From JBFJKD01 sp041600415 (GTDB lineage Bacteria; Pseudomonadota; Gammaproteobacteria; Pseudomonadales; Porticoccaceae): a DNA stretch of 64,000 nt. The position numbers and the translations under genes were made by a program. Location: contig JBFIKF010000005.1 in the NCBI GenBank assembly GCA_041600415.1, forward strand, positions 1 through 64,000, in the 5' to 3' direction. Numbering within the stretch: position 1 is the first letter of the stretch; each line of letters begins with the position of its first letter. The notes beneath the pieces were generated by a model. It saw only the letters and a program-made list of their open reading frames with translations. It was not told where the DNA came from and did not search any database. Below are positions 7,979 through 16,547 of this stretch, piece by piece.

Positions 7979-8329
7979 ATGAATGAGAAAAAATTGGGTC
8001 GTTTACGCCGCGCCCGTCGCGCACGAGCAAAGATCCAGGAGTTGGGGGCAGTGCGTTTGTCTGTACATCGGACACCGCAGCATATATATGCCCAGATACT
8101 GTCTGGTGGTGGCGACCGAGTATTGGTTAGCGCATCTACGCTGGACAGCGCGTTACGCGGTGGCAAGACCGGCAATATCGACGCGGCACGGTCAGTGGGT
8201 AAGTTGATCGCCGAACGGGCAAAGCAAGCGGGTGTCACGCGCATCGCATTTGATCGCAGTGGCTTTAAGTATCACGGTCGCGTGAAGGCGTTGGCCGATG
8301 CGGCGCGCGAAGGCGGACTGGAATTTTAA
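7979..8329 (+). CDS. rplR: 50S ribosomal protein L18
   Basis: 116-residue 5S rRNA-binding protein that forms the central protuberance with L5 and L25. The arginine-rich N-terminus (RLRRARRARAKIQELGAVRL) and the C-terminal FDRSGFKYHGRVKALADAAR identify it. 12 bp after rplF. Confidence 0.98.
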   Translation: MNEKKLGRLRRARRARAKIQELGAVRLSVHRTPQHIYAQILSGGGDRVLVSASTLDSALRGGKTGNIDAARSVGKLIAERAKQAGVTRIAFDRSGFKYHGRVKALADAAREGGLEF

Positions 8330-8339
8330 AGGTTGAATC

Positions 8340-8852
8340 ATGGCTAAGAACAACCCCCGAGAAGTGGACCCGAATGAAGGGTTAATGGAAAAACTGGTTC
8401 AAGTGAACCGGGTCGCTAAGACGGTAAAAGGCGGACGCATTTTTGGCTTCACTGCATTGACTGTGGTGGGCGACGGCAACGGCCGAGTTGGGTTTGGCCG
8501 TGGCAAGGCGCGCGAGGTGCCGCTGGCTATTCAAAAAGCCATGGAAGCCGCGCGACGCAATATGATTCAGGTCGATCTGAAAGGCCACACGCTGCAATAT
8601 GCGATCAAGGCCAATCACGGCGCTTCGAAAATTTATATGCAGCCGGCGTCTGAAGGTACCGGGGTAATTGCTGGTGGTGCGATGCGTGCCGTACTTGAGC
8701 TCGCTGGCGTACAAAATGTATTGGCAAAGTGTTATGGCTCGACCAATCCGGTCAATGTAGTTCGCGCTACGTTTAAGGGATTGCAAACCATGCGGGCGCC
8801 GGAAGAAATAGCCGCCAAGCGTGGCAAAACGGTTGAAGAAATCACAGGTTAG
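8340..8852 (+). CDS. rpsE: 30S ribosomal protein S5
   Basis: 170-residue protein at the decoding site that affects translational accuracy. It carries the double-stranded-RNA-binding fold motif VNRVAKTVKGGRIFGFTALT. The second domain has GVIAGGAMRAVLELAGVQNV and ends with typical KRGKTVEEI. Located between rplR and rpmD. Confidence 0.98.
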   Translation: MAKNNPREVDPNEGLMEKLVQVNRVAKTVKGGRIFGFTALTVVGDGNGRVGFGRGKAREVPLAIQKAMEAARRNMIQVDLKGHTLQYAIKANHGASKIYMQPASEGTGVIAGGAMRAVLELAGVQNVLAKCYGSTNPVNVVRATFKGLQTMRAPEEIAAKRGKTVEEITG

Positions 8853-8898
8853 TTTACCGCCGAAGTGGGTGGCACTGGCGCAATCGGGAAGTTGGAAC

Positions 8899-9087
8899 AT
8901 GGCGAAAGCAAAGCAGATCAAGGTAACTCAGGTGCGTAGCGCGAACGGTCGCCTGCCCACTCATAAAGCGTGTGCCGCTGGTTTGGGGTTGCGGCGCATC
9001 GGGCATACCGTCGCCGTGGAAGACAGTCCGTCGGTGCGTGGCATGATCAGTAAAATTTATTATATGGTTAAGGTCGAGGGAGAGTAA
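8899..9087 (+). CDS. rpmD: 50S ribosomal protein L30
   Basis: 62-residue protein. It starts at ATG 8899 (MAKAKQIKVTQVRSANGRLP). The motif GLGLRRIGHTVAVEDSPSVR is the L30 signature. An in-frame upstream extension runs into rpsE and has no family support. Only 2 bp separate it from rplO. Confidence 0.97.
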   Translation: MAKAKQIKVTQVRSANGRLPTHKACAAGLGLRRIGHTVAVEDSPSVRGMISKIYYMVKVEGE

Positions 9088-9089
9088 GC

Positions 9090-9539
9090 ATGCGCCTGAA
9101 TACGTTAAGTCCAGCACCAGGACGGGTGCGCGACGGGAAGCGCGTTGGCCGAGGTATTGGCAGTGGGCTGGGGAAAACTGCTGGCCGCGGTCATAAGGGG
9201 CAGAAAGCGCGTTCCGGCGGGCGGGTGCGGCCAGGCTTTGAAGGCGGTCAAATGCCGCTGCAAAAGCGTTTGCCCAAGTACGGTTTTACGTCGCGTATTG
9301 GCCGCGTAACTGGCGAAATTCGCCTCGCCGAACTGAACAAAATTGAAGGCGACGTGGTGGATCTAGCGGCATTGCGCAAAGCTGGGTTGATCACCGGCGC
9401 AATCACGCGCGCCAAAATTTTCCTGTCCGGTGAATTGCATAAAGCGGTCACGGTCAAGGGTTTAGCGATTACCCGGGGCGCGCGGGCTGCGCTTGAGGCA
9501 GTTGGCGGCAAGGTCGAAGACGAGAGCGCTAATGGCTAA
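9090..9539 (+). CDS. rplO: 50S ribosomal protein L15
   Basis: 149-residue late-assembly protein of the large subunit. The glycine- and arginine-rich N-terminus (RVGRGIGSGLGKTAGRGHKG) and RPGFEGGQMPLQKRLPKYGF are diagnostic. Its last codons overlap the start of secY by 8 bp, coupling the two. Confidence 0.98.
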   Translation: MRLNTLSPAPGRVRDGKRVGRGIGSGLGKTAGRGHKGQKARSGGRVRPGFEGGQMPLQKRLPKYGFTSRIGRVTGEIRLAELNKIEGDVVDLAALRKAGLITGAITRAKIFLSGELHKAVTVKGLAITRGARAALEAVGGKVEDESANG

Positions 9540-10863
9540 AGTGCCCGGTATGGCCGTTGGCAATCAAAAAGGTTTAGGTGAGCTGTGGGCTCGTCTGCGC
9601 TTTTTGTTGTTGGCGATTGTGATATACCGTATTGGCACGCATATTCCGGTGCCCGGCATTAATCCCGATCGCGTGGCCGACCTGTTCAATCAGAACCAGG
9701 GTACCATTCTCGGCATGTTTAATATGTTTTCGGGTGGCGCGCTGGAGCGTATGAGCATTCTGGCGTTGGGGATCATGCCGTATATTTCCGCCTCGATCAT
9801 TATGCAATTATTGACGGCGGTGACTCCGTCCCTGGAACAGCTTAAGAAAGAGGGTGAGGCGGGGCGTCGCAAGATTAGTCAGTACACGCGCTACGGCACG
9901 GTACTGTTGGCGATTGTGCAAGGTACCGGGATGGCCTATGGTCTCGCCGGGCAGGGCCTCGCCTACTACACCGGGTTTACGTTTTTCCTGATTGCGATCA
10001 CCTCACTGGTTACCGGCGCGGTGTTTATGATGTGGTTGGGCGAACAGATTACCGAACGCGGCATCGGTAACGGTATTTCGATGCTGATTTTTGCTGGTAT
10101 CGTCGCCGGTTTGCCCAGCGCGTTAGGACAGGCATTTGAATCCGCACGCCAGGGTGATCTGAATATATTGGTGTTGTTTGTGGTTGGCATAATTGCAGTT
10201 AGTGTCGTGTACTTTGTGGTATTTATCGAGCGTGGTCAGCGCCGTATTACGGTGAATTACGCGCAACGTCAACAGCAGGGCCGTAAGTCGTTTGGTGCGC
10301 AGAGTAGTCATTTGCCACTGAAAGTAAATATGGCCGGCGTGATCCCTGCAATTTTTGCCAGTAGTATTTTGCTGTTTCCATCGACGCTCGCGGCAATGTT
10401 TGGTCAAGGCACCGGAGCGCCGGACTGGTTGCAGGACGTGTCTTTGTTTCTCGGACCAGGCCAACCGCTACATGTGTTGTTATTCGCCGGACTGATTATA
10501 TTTTTCTGCTTTTTCTATACGGCGTTGACGTTTAATACCAGGGAAGTAGCGGACAATCTGAAACGTGGTGGCGCCTACTTGCCGGGCATTCGCCCCGGAG
10601 ATCAAACCGCAAAATACGTCGACGGCGTGGTGACGCGCCTGACGCTGGTAGGCGGTTTGTATATGGCGGGGGTGTGTCTGTTGCCACAGTTTTTGAACGT
10701 GTACTTCAATGTTCCGTTCTATCTGGGGGGGACGTCACTGTTGATTGCTGTGGTGGTAACCATGGACTTTATGGCACAGGTGCAATCGCACATGATGTCC
10801 AATCAATATGACTCTTTGCTCAAAAAAGCCAATATGAAAGGGTATGGCGGCGGCCTGCGTTGA
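9532..10863 (+). CDS. secY: Protein translocase subunit SecY
   Basis: Central channel of the Sec translocon in the inner membrane, working with SecE, SecG and SecA; 443 residues, the same length as in E. coli. Ten membrane segments can be followed. The plug-region and helix-2 motif GIMPYISASIIMQLL and the cytoplasmic-loop residues NLKRGGAYLPGIRPG are conserved. The start is ATG 9532 (MAKVPGMAVGNQKGLGELW), inside the end of rplO in another frame. The frame is open upstream, but the extension is rplO shadow. Confidence 0.98.
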   Translation: MAKVPGMAVGNQKGLGELWARLRFLLLAIVIYRIGTHIPVPGINPDRVADLFNQNQGTILGMFNMFSGGALERMSILALGIMPYISASIIMQLLTAVTPSLEQLKKEGEAGRRKISQYTRYGTVLLAIVQGTGMAYGLAGQGLAYYTGFTFFLIAITSLVTGAVFMMWLGEQITERGIGNGISMLIFAGIVAGLPSALGQAFESARQGDLNILVLFVVGIIAVSVVYFVVFIERGQRRITVNYAQRQQQGRKSFGAQSSHLPLKVNMAGVIPAIFASSILLFPSTLAAMFGQGTGAPDWLQDVSLFLGPGQPLHVLLFAGLIIFFCFFYTALTFNTREVADNLKRGGAYLPGIRPGDQTAKYVDGVVTRLTLVGGLYMAGVCLLPQFLNVYFNVPFYLGGTSLLIAVVVTMDFMAQVQSHMMSNQYDSLLKKANMKGYGGGLR

Positions 10864-10881
10864 TCGAATTGAGGTGAGAAA

Positions 10882-10998
10882 ATGAAAGTAAGAGCGTCTG
10901 TAAAGAAAATCTGTCGCAACTGTAAAGTGGTGCGACGTAAACGCGTGGTGCGGGTTATCTGTAAGGTGGAGCCGCGCCACAAGCAGCGTCAGGGCTAG
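10882..10998 (+). CDS. rpmJ: 50S ribosomal protein L36, zinc-binding form
   Basis: A 38-residue protein, MKVRASVKKICRNCKVVRRK at the start. The zinc ligands CxxC, then C and H near the end (CKVEPRHKQRQG) are all present, so this is the zinc-containing paralogue normally found after secY. A GAGGTGAGAA ribosome binding site precedes it. It ends the spc operon; 154 bp without a gene follow. Confidence 0.96.
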   Translation: MKVRASVKKICRNCKVVRRKRVVRVICKVEPRHKQRQG

Positions 10999-11014
10999 TA
11001 CGGATAGTAGGTTA

Positions 11015-11043
11015 TTGATTTTTATTGGTTTCGGAGCTATCCT
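11015..11043 (+). promoter_or_regulatory. Possible promoter of the alpha operon
   Basis: In the 154-bp gap between rpmJ and rpsM, TTGATT (11015-11020) and TATCCT (11038-11043) are spaced by 17 bases. Each box matches consensus at four of six positions, so the call is tentative. The gap is wide enough for a leader on which S4 could act, as in E. coli, but I could not build that pseudoknot by eye. Confidence 0.35.
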
Positions 11044-11152
11044 GTCGCGCCTTTTTAGCAGCCTGACCCATCGTGGCCAGGGTCGAAAAAAGGTTAGCGA
11101 GTCGGATTGATTTGGGAAGATGCACATGAACAGTACAGTTGGAGTAATGTAA

Positions 11153-11509
11153 ATGGCCCGTATTGCCGGCGTCAACATACCAGACAACAAACATGCGGTG
11201 ATATCGCTCACCTATGTATATGGCGTGGGACGCACCACGGCCAGAAAAATTTGTAGCGAAGTGGGTATACCGCCTTCAGCGACGTTTAACGAACTGTCGG
11301 CAGAGCAACTTGACGACGTGCGCAACGCGGTGGCGAAGTTTAGCGTTGAAGGCGACCTGCGTCGGGAAGTCAACATGAATATCAAACGCTTGATGGATCT
11401 CGGGTGCTATCGCGGAATCCGTCATCGCCGTGGTTTGCCGTTGCGTGGGCAACGCACCAAAACCAATGCCCGTACCCGCAAAGGGCCACGCAAGCCGATC
11501 AAACGCTAG
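11153..11509 (+). CDS. rpsM: 30S ribosomal protein S13
   Basis: 118-residue protein of the 30S head that contacts the P-site tRNA and L5. It starts MARIAGVNIPDNKHAVISLT and ends RGQRTKTNARTRKGPRKPIK, both typical. First gene of the alpha operon. The 94 bp to rpsK is longer than most gaps in the cluster; I see no terminator in it. Confidence 0.98.
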   Translation: MARIAGVNIPDNKHAVISLTYVYGVGRTTARKICSEVGIPPSATFNELSAEQLDDVRNAVAKFSVEGDLRREVNMNIKRLMDLGCYRGIRHRRGLPLRGQRTKTNARTRKGPRKPIKR

Positions 11510-11603
11510 CCCCTGTTTGCCGCGTTGTATGCAGCATTAATCGACTGATAATTTTTAATCCAGAATTTGAGAACGAAAGAGCGAACCCAGGAAAGTATCT
11601 GTT

Positions 11604-11996
11604 ATGGCGAAAACACCGGCGAAGACTACGCGTAAAAAAGTCAAACGTACTGTAATTGACGGGATTGCTCATATCCATGCGTCGTTCAATAACACGATCA
11701 TCACCATCACCGATCGCCAGGGGAATGCGCTTAGCTGGGCTACCTCCGGTGGCTCTGGTTTTCGTGGTTCCAGAAAAAGCACGCCGTTTGCGGCTCAGGT
11801 GGCGGCGGAACGCGCTGCAGTTGCGGCTCAGGAGTTTGGCCTGCAAAATCTCGATGTCGAGGTCAAAGGTCCAGGGCCGGGGCGGGAGTCTGCCGTGCGC
11901 GCGCTCAACAATACCGGCTTGAAAATTACCAATATCACCGACGTGACGCCGATTCCACACAACGGCTGTCGTCCCCCCAAAAAACGTCGCGTGTAA
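11604..11996 (+). CDS. rpsK: 30S ribosomal protein S11
   Basis: 130-residue platform protein that helps select the initiator codon. It has the motif HIHASFNNTIITITDRQGNA and ends IPHNGCRPPKKRRV, the S11 signature. Located between rpsM and rpsD, 15 bp before the latter. Confidence 0.98.
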   Translation: MAKTPAKTTRKKVKRTVIDGIAHIHASFNNTIITITDRQGNALSWATSGGSGFRGSRKSTPFAAQVAAERAAVAAQEFGLQNLDVEVKGPGPGRESAVRALNNTGLKITNITDVTPIPHNGCRPPKKRRV

Positions 11997-12011
11997 AGAG
12001 GATCCATACCG

Positions 12012-12632
12012 ATGGCAAGATATCTTGGCCCAACTTGCAAACTGTCCCGCCGGGAAGGTACCGACCTGTTTCTGAAAAGCGGAATCCGTCCCCTTGAATC
12101 CAAGTGTCGGGCGGAAAGTATTCCAGGACAGCACGGCCAGCGGCGTACCCGCTTGTCGGATTACGGTGTGCAGTTGCGAGAAAAACAAAAAGTTCGCCGA
12201 CTATACGGCATCCTCGAAACTCAGTTCCGCAATTACTACAAAGCGGCGGCGGGTCAGCGTGGGGCGACGGGTGAAAATTTGCTGCGCTTGTTGGAACAGC
12301 GTCTCGATAACGTGGTTTACCGCATGGGGTTTGGTTCCACTCGTGCCGAGGCGCGTCAGTTGGTGTCTCACAATTGCGTGCTGGTAAATGGTAAAAAAGC
12401 CAATGTTCCCTCGTTCCAGGTCAATGCGGGCGATGTGGTCAGTATTCGCGAAAAATCCAGAAACCAGCTGCGTATCCAATCGGCGCTGCAACTTGCGGCT
12501 CAGCGCGGTGAAGTTGACTGGGTTGAGGTCGAAGCTGGAAAAATGCAGGGTACTTACAAGCGCCTGCCGGATCGGGCCGATTTACCCGCCGAGATCAATG
12601 AAAACCTTATTGTAGAACTTTACTCAAAGTAA
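12012..12632 (+). CDS. rpsD: 30S ribosomal protein S4
   Basis: Primary 16S-binding assembly protein of 206 residues. It is the autogenous repressor of the alpha operon in E. coli. It starts MARYLGPTCKLSRREGTDLF. An S4 RNA-binding domain follows around residues 95-155 (RLDNVVYRMGFGSTRAEARQ, then HNCVLVNGKKAN). No N-terminal zinc cluster is present. Confidence 0.98.
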   Translation: MARYLGPTCKLSRREGTDLFLKSGIRPLESKCRAESIPGQHGQRRTRLSDYGVQLREKQKVRRLYGILETQFRNYYKAAAGQRGATGENLLRLLEQRLDNVVYRMGFGSTRAEARQLVSHNCVLVNGKKANVPSFQVNAGDVVSIREKSRNQLRIQSALQLAAQRGEVDWVEVEAGKMQGTYKRLPDRADLPAEINENLIVELYSK

Positions 12633-12683
12633 GGATCAACTAAGGATCAAGTAAGGCTTTAAGTGACCCTAACAGGTATGTCT

Positions 12684-13682
12684 ATGCAAAATTTAGCGAA
12701 CGAATTGCTTACACCGCGCACTATTGATGTTACGGAGTACAGCCCGAATCACGCCAAGGTGGTGCTCGAACCGCTGGAACGTGGATTCGGACATACGCTG
12801 GGTAATGCTCTGCGCCGCATTCTGTTGTCCTCCATGCCAGGTTGCGCAATCGTCGAGGCAGAAATTGAAGGCGTGCTGCACGAGTACAGCGCCCTTGAAG
12901 GCGTGCGCGAAGACGTTATTGAGATTTTATTGAATCTCAAAAACGTAGCACTGGTTATGCACGGTAAGGACGATGTGTTATTAACATTGAGCAAAACTGG
13001 CACCGGTCCAGTCACTGCGGGTGATATTCAGACCGACGCCAGTGTCGAAATCATGAACCCCGACCATATTATTGCCAATGTTTCCGGTAAAACGGGGCTG
13101 ACCATGCGTTTACGCGCGCAGCGCGGCAGAGGCTACCAGCCCGCCGATAGCAGCCACAGGGATGAAGAAGAAACCCGTGCCATTGGGCGTTTACACCTGG
13201 ACGCGTCTTTCAGCCCGGTGCGTCGCGTGTCCTACGTGGTGGAAAGTGCCCGGGTTGAGCAGCGCACCAATCTGGATAAGCTGGTACTGGATCTCGAAAC
13301 TAACGGAACTATCGATCCCGAAGAAGCTATTCGCCGCGCCGCCACCATATTGCAACAGCAACTGGCGGTGTTTGTCGACCTCGAGAGCGAGAAGAAAACG
13401 GCGCCGGTCGAGAAGGAAGATCAAATTGATCCAATTCTGCTGCGCCCGGTTGACGACCTGGAGTTGACCGTACGTTCGGCCAATTGCCTCAAGGCGGAGA
13501 GCATTTATTACATCGGTGACCTGATTCAGCGCACCGAAGTGGAGCTACTGAAAACCCCAAATCTGGGCAAAAAGTCGCTTACTGAAATCAAGGACGTATT
13601 GGCGTCCCGCGGCCTGTCCCTGGGCATGCGTCTGGAAAATTGGCCGCCAGCCAGCCTTAGAAAAGAAAGCGAAAGCATTTAG
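12684..13682 (+). CDS. rpoA: DNA-directed RNA polymerase alpha subunit
   Basis: Assembly subunit of RNA polymerase that also reads UP elements and contacts activators. From ATG 12684 it has 332 residues (MQNLANELLTPRTIDV). That start fits the family and follows AACAGG by 7 bases; a GTG and an ATG up to seven codons earlier are less likely. N-terminal dimerisation domain: ERGFGHTLGNALRRILLSS. C-terminal domain with the DNA-binding helix region: TEVELLKTPNLGKKSLTEIK. Between rpsD and rplQ. Confidence 0.98.
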   Translation: MQNLANELLTPRTIDVTEYSPNHAKVVLEPLERGFGHTLGNALRRILLSSMPGCAIVEAEIEGVLHEYSALEGVREDVIEILLNLKNVALVMHGKDDVLLTLSKTGTGPVTAGDIQTDASVEIMNPDHIIANVSGKTGLTMRLRAQRGRGYQPADSSHRDEEETRAIGRLHLDASFSPVRRVSYVVESARVEQRTNLDKLVLDLETNGTIDPEEAIRRAATILQQQLAVFVDLESEKKTAPVEKEDQIDPILLRPVDDLELTVRSANCLKAESIYYIGDLIQRTEVELLKTPNLGKKSLTEIKDVLASRGLSLGMRLENWPPASLRKESESI

Positions 13683-13746
13683 GGAACGCGCCCAACTGGG
13701 GTAGCGCCGGTGCTCAGATAGTAACCGTCTGCAGGAATTGAATGTT

Positions 13747-14148
13747 ATGCGTCATCGTAAAAGTGGCCGTCAGTTAAATCGTAACAGCTCGCATCGCCGC
13801 GCTATGTTTCGCAACATGGCAGCGTCTCTGGTGGAGCACGAAGTGATTAAAACGACGCTCCCAAAAGCCAAGGAATTGCGCCGCGTAGCGGAGCCTTTGA
13901 TCACTCTGTCCAAGGTGGACAGCGTCGCTAACCGCCGCCTGGCGTTTGATCGGTTGCGCGATAAAGCCGCTGTTGGCAAGTTGTTCAACGACCTTGGCCC
14001 GCGCTATGAAGCGCGGCCAGGCGGCTACCTGCGGATTCTTAAATGTGGTTACCGTACGGGTGACAGTGCACCGATGGCCTATGTGGAATTGGTGGATCGC
14101 CAAACCACGACCGATGCCGAGGTAACCGAAGACGCTACAGCGGAATAG
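13747..14148 (+). CDS. rplQ: 50S ribosomal protein L17
   Basis: 133-residue protein. It starts at ATG 13747 (MRHRKSGRQLNRNSSHRRAM), 10 bases after AGGA; an in-frame TTG three codons earlier is unlikely. The core has TTLPKAKELRRVAEPLITL and the acidic tail is slightly longer than in E. coli. Last gene of the alpha operon, directly followed by a strong terminator. Confidence 0.98.
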   Translation: MRHRKSGRQLNRNSSHRRAMFRNMAASLVEHEVIKTTLPKAKELRRVAEPLITLSKVDSVANRRLAFDRLRDKAAVGKLFNDLGPRYEARPGGYLRILKCGYRTGDSAPMAYVELVDRQTTTDAEVTEDATAE

Positions 14149-14161
14149 TTCTGCCGACTTT

Positions 14162-14191
14162 AAAAAACCGGGGCTTGCCCCGGTTTTTTTT
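14162..14191 (+). terminator. Intrinsic terminator of the ribosomal cluster
   Basis: The stem AACCGGGG/CCCCGGTT with the loop CTTG is followed by a run of T residues to 14191. It lies 13 bp after the rplQ stop and is the first convincing terminator since tuf, so it should end the S10-spc-alpha transcript. Confidence 0.9.
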
Positions 14192-14456
14192 GCCCCTGGA
14201 ATTCCGTCGGGTGGGCCAATTCCGTGGTCTCGACACTGCTAGCGACGTGCTGGCAAAGATCCCCTCCATTTGCTTTCCCGTATTTTCAGCCAGGCCCCTG
14301 GTTACTTTCGGTCATCTCCTGGGTTTGTTACGCTGCGGGGGTGGAAAGTAAAAATTCGGGGGACTCCTGCTGACAAAGTATGGTCCACGACTGCATCTAC
14401 GGGTAGCGCCGCAATGATGCCGGACTAAATTTACCGACATTGACGGAGAGTAGAAA
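14192..14456. other. Non-coding gap before the dehalogenase gene
   Basis: About 265 bp between the rplQ terminator and the next gene. No conserved gene, RNA structure or repeat is evident. A promoter for the dehalogenase should lie here, but I see no well-matched -35/-10 pair. Only the ribosome binding site GGAGAG near 14443-14448 is clear. Confidence 0.6.
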
Positions 14457-15326
14457 ATGGCAGATTTTGCAAAAAAGAAAATTACGATAAACGGTCGGCA
14501 AATGGCCTACATCGAACAGGGCCAGGGAGATCCAATCGTGTTGCTGCACGGCAATCCCACGTCGTCCTATTTGTGGCGCAATATCGTACCCCATCTTGCG
14601 GGTTTAGGTCGCTGTATCGTGCCCGACCTGATTGGCATGGGGGATTCCGACAAACTGGAGTCCAGCGGGCCCGATCGCTACACGTTTGCGGAACACAGCG
14701 TCTACCTGGACGGTTTTCTCTCGGCCCTGGGGGTTCAGCGCAATGTAGTGCTGGTCATTCACGACTGGGGTTCGGCACTGGGCTTTCACTGGGCCTGTCG
14801 CTTTCCCGAGGCCGTGCAGGGCATTGCTTACATGGAAGCGATTGTCTGCCCGTTGAGCTGGGAACAATGGCCTGAGGCGGCGACGGAAATCTTTGAGGGT
14901 ATGCGTTCCGCGGCGGGTGAAGAGATTGTGCTGGATAAAAACAGATTTATTGAAAATATATTGCCTTCGTCTATTTTGCGCAAGTTAAGCGCGGAGGAAA
15001 TGGATGAATATCGGCGGCCTTACCTGCGCGGTGGCGAGGATCGCCGTCCCATGCTTACCTGGCCGCGCCAGATTCCCCTTGGCGGCGAGCCTGAAGATGT
15101 GGTGAATATCGTTACCAACTATGGTCAGTGGTTGGCATCGACGCCCGTACCCAAATTATTTGTTAATGCGGATCCGGGCATGATCCTCACCGGCGCGCCC
15201 CGCGATTATTGTCGCAGCTGGCCCAATCAACGGGAAGTTACGGTGCCGGGACTGCATTTTGTGCAGGAGGATTCTCCTCATGAAATTGGCGCTGCCGTTG
15301 CGGAATTTATTGGTGCGCTACGTTAA
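14457..15326 (+). CDS. dhaA: Haloalkane dehalogenase, subfamily HLD-II
   Basis: Alpha/beta-hydrolase of 289 residues that cleaves carbon-halogen bonds with water, giving an alcohol and halide; cytoplasmic, no signal peptide. The full catalytic pentad of the LinB/DhaA group can be placed. Nucleophile D103 lies in VIHDWGSALG, the acid is E127 in AYMEAI and the base is H267 in GLHFVQED. Halide-stabilising N33 lies in HGNPTSSYLW and W104 follows the nucleophile. All are shifted by five residues from LinB numbering. The Asp-His-Glu triad order marks subfamily II. It is a single gene, convergent with apaH and 9 bp from it. The substrate cannot be told from sequence; halogenated marine compounds are only a guess. 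Confidence 0.9.
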   Translation: MADFAKKKITINGRQMAYIEQGQGDPIVLLHGNPTSSYLWRNIVPHLAGLGRCIVPDLIGMGDSDKLESSGPDRYTFAEHSVYLDGFLSALGVQRNVVLVIHDWGSALGFHWACRFPEAVQGIAYMEAIVCPLSWEQWPEAATEIFEGMRSAAGEEIVLDKNRFIENILPSSILRKLSAEEMDEYRRPYLRGGEDRRPMLTWPRQIPLGGEPEDVVNIVTNYGQWLASTPVPKLFVNADPGMILTGAPRDYCRSWPNQREVTVPGLHFVQEDSPHEIGAAVAEFIGALR

Positions 15327-15335
15327 GCAATTTAT

Positions 15336-16148
15336 TTATGGGGAGTCGTCGCACGGAATTTCGACATACTGTTCGTTATCCAGGCGCATCAAGCGCAGTC
15401 GATCACCCCACACGCAGCCTGTGTCCAGGGGGAAAATATTCGCGCCCACTTCCCGTCCTGCCAGCGCTGCCCAGTGACCAAAGATAATTTTTTCATGGAG
15501 TGTGCGTCGACCGGCATGTGCAAACCAGGGCGCAAAACCTGCTGGTGGATTCTCCGGTGATTGTTTACTGCGCAGTTCCAGACGCCCGCGCGCGTCGCAA
15601 AAACGCATGCGCGTAAAATAATTAGTGATTATTCGCCAGCGCTCCGGCGCGGACAAATGTGCCGACCAGATGTCCGGCTGGTTGCCATACATCGCCGCAA
15701 AAAATTGTTCCGCCTGGGCCGAGCGCAATACCGCTTCGACCTCCGCGGCGTATCCCTGTGCGTCCTGTAGGGTCCATTGGGGGGGTATTCCGGCGTGCAC
15801 CAGCGTGTAGCCAGCTGCGTGGAGCAACAGGGGTTGCGCCTGTAGCCAATCCAGTAGTTCCGCGCAATCAGCAGCGCGCAGAATTGCGTTGAGAGTATCC
15901 CCGGGTTTGGCTCCCTGTCCGCGTCGCGCCACGGCCAACAAATGCAGATCGTGATTACCCAGCACCATGCGAAAGCTGGTGCCGAGATTTTTTGCGTAGC
16001 GCAGGGTTTGCAGGGACGCGGGGCCGCGATTAACTAGATCGCCTACCGACCACAGCTGGTCCCGGGGTGGATCAAATTTCACCTGATCTAGCAGTCGCTG
16101 CAATGGGTCGCAACAGCCCTGAACGTCGCCCACGACATATATGGTCAC
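15336..16148 (-). CDS. apaH: Symmetrical diadenosine tetraphosphatase ApaH
   Basis: Hydrolyses Ap4A to two ADP and so controls alarmone and Np4-capped RNA levels; 270 residues. Metallophosphatase motifs are in order near the N-terminus: VVGDVQGC, SVGDLVNRGP and LGNHDLHLLA, followed by the substrate-region histidines (LVHAGIPPQW). Last gene of the lptD-surA-pdxA-rsmA-apaG-apaH operon; it starts 12 bp after the apaG stop. Confidence 0.96.
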   Translation of the reverse strand: MTIYVVGDVQGCCDPLQRLLDQVKFDPPRDQLWSVGDLVNRGPASLQTLRYAKNLGTSFRMVLGNHDLHLLAVARRGQGAKPGDTLNAILRAADCAELLDWLQAQPLLLHAAGYTLVHAGIPPQWTLQDAQGYAAEVEAVLRSAQAEQFFAAMYGNQPDIWSAHLSAPERWRIITNYFTRMRFCDARGRLELRSKQSPENPPAGFAPWFAHAGRRTLHEKIIFGHWAALAGREVGANIFPLDTGCVWGDRLRLMRLDNEQYVEIPCDDSP

Positions 16149-16160
16149 GGGGTGCGGCTT

Positions 16161-16547
16161 CTAGTGAAGTACACCGGGAGCCGCCAGTAGAAAAGGTGGA
16201 ATTGGCGCATCGAACAATTCACCATCCTTGCCGAGCATTTGATAACTGCCTTCCATGGTGCCAACTTCGGTATCCAGTACGACGCCGCTGGTATAGCGAT
16301 AGGCGTCGCCGGGCAAGATGGTGGGCTGTTGTCCGACGACGCCGATACCCTGCACTTCCTGGCGCGCTTCATTGGCGTCGGTGATAATCCAGTGTCGACT
16401 GATCAGTTGGGCTGGTTCGGAGCCGTGATTGGCAATGGTGATGTGATAGGCAAACGCAAAGCGGTTGCCATCGGGTTGGGACTGGTCGCTGAGGTACTGG
16501 ACCTTGGCGGTAACCTCTATCGGGCACTCGGGTAGCGGGTCGTTCAT
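16161..16547 (-). CDS. apaG: ApaG domain protein
   Basis: 128-residue protein with a fibronectin-III-like fold (ApaG/DUF525). Its biochemical role is not settled, although it is usually linked to apaH. Conserved pieces are FAYHITIANHGSEPAQLISR, HWIITDANE and PGDAYRYTSGVVLDTEVGTM. Its start overlaps the rsmA stop by 4 bp (16544-16547), implying coupled translation. Confidence 0.95.
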   Translation of the reverse strand: MNDPLPECPIEVTAKVQYLSDQSQPDGNRFAFAYHITIANHGSEPAQLISRHWIITDANEARQEVQGIGVVGQQPTILPGDAYRYTSGVVLDTEVGTMEGSYQMLGKDGELFDAPIPPFLLAAPGVLH

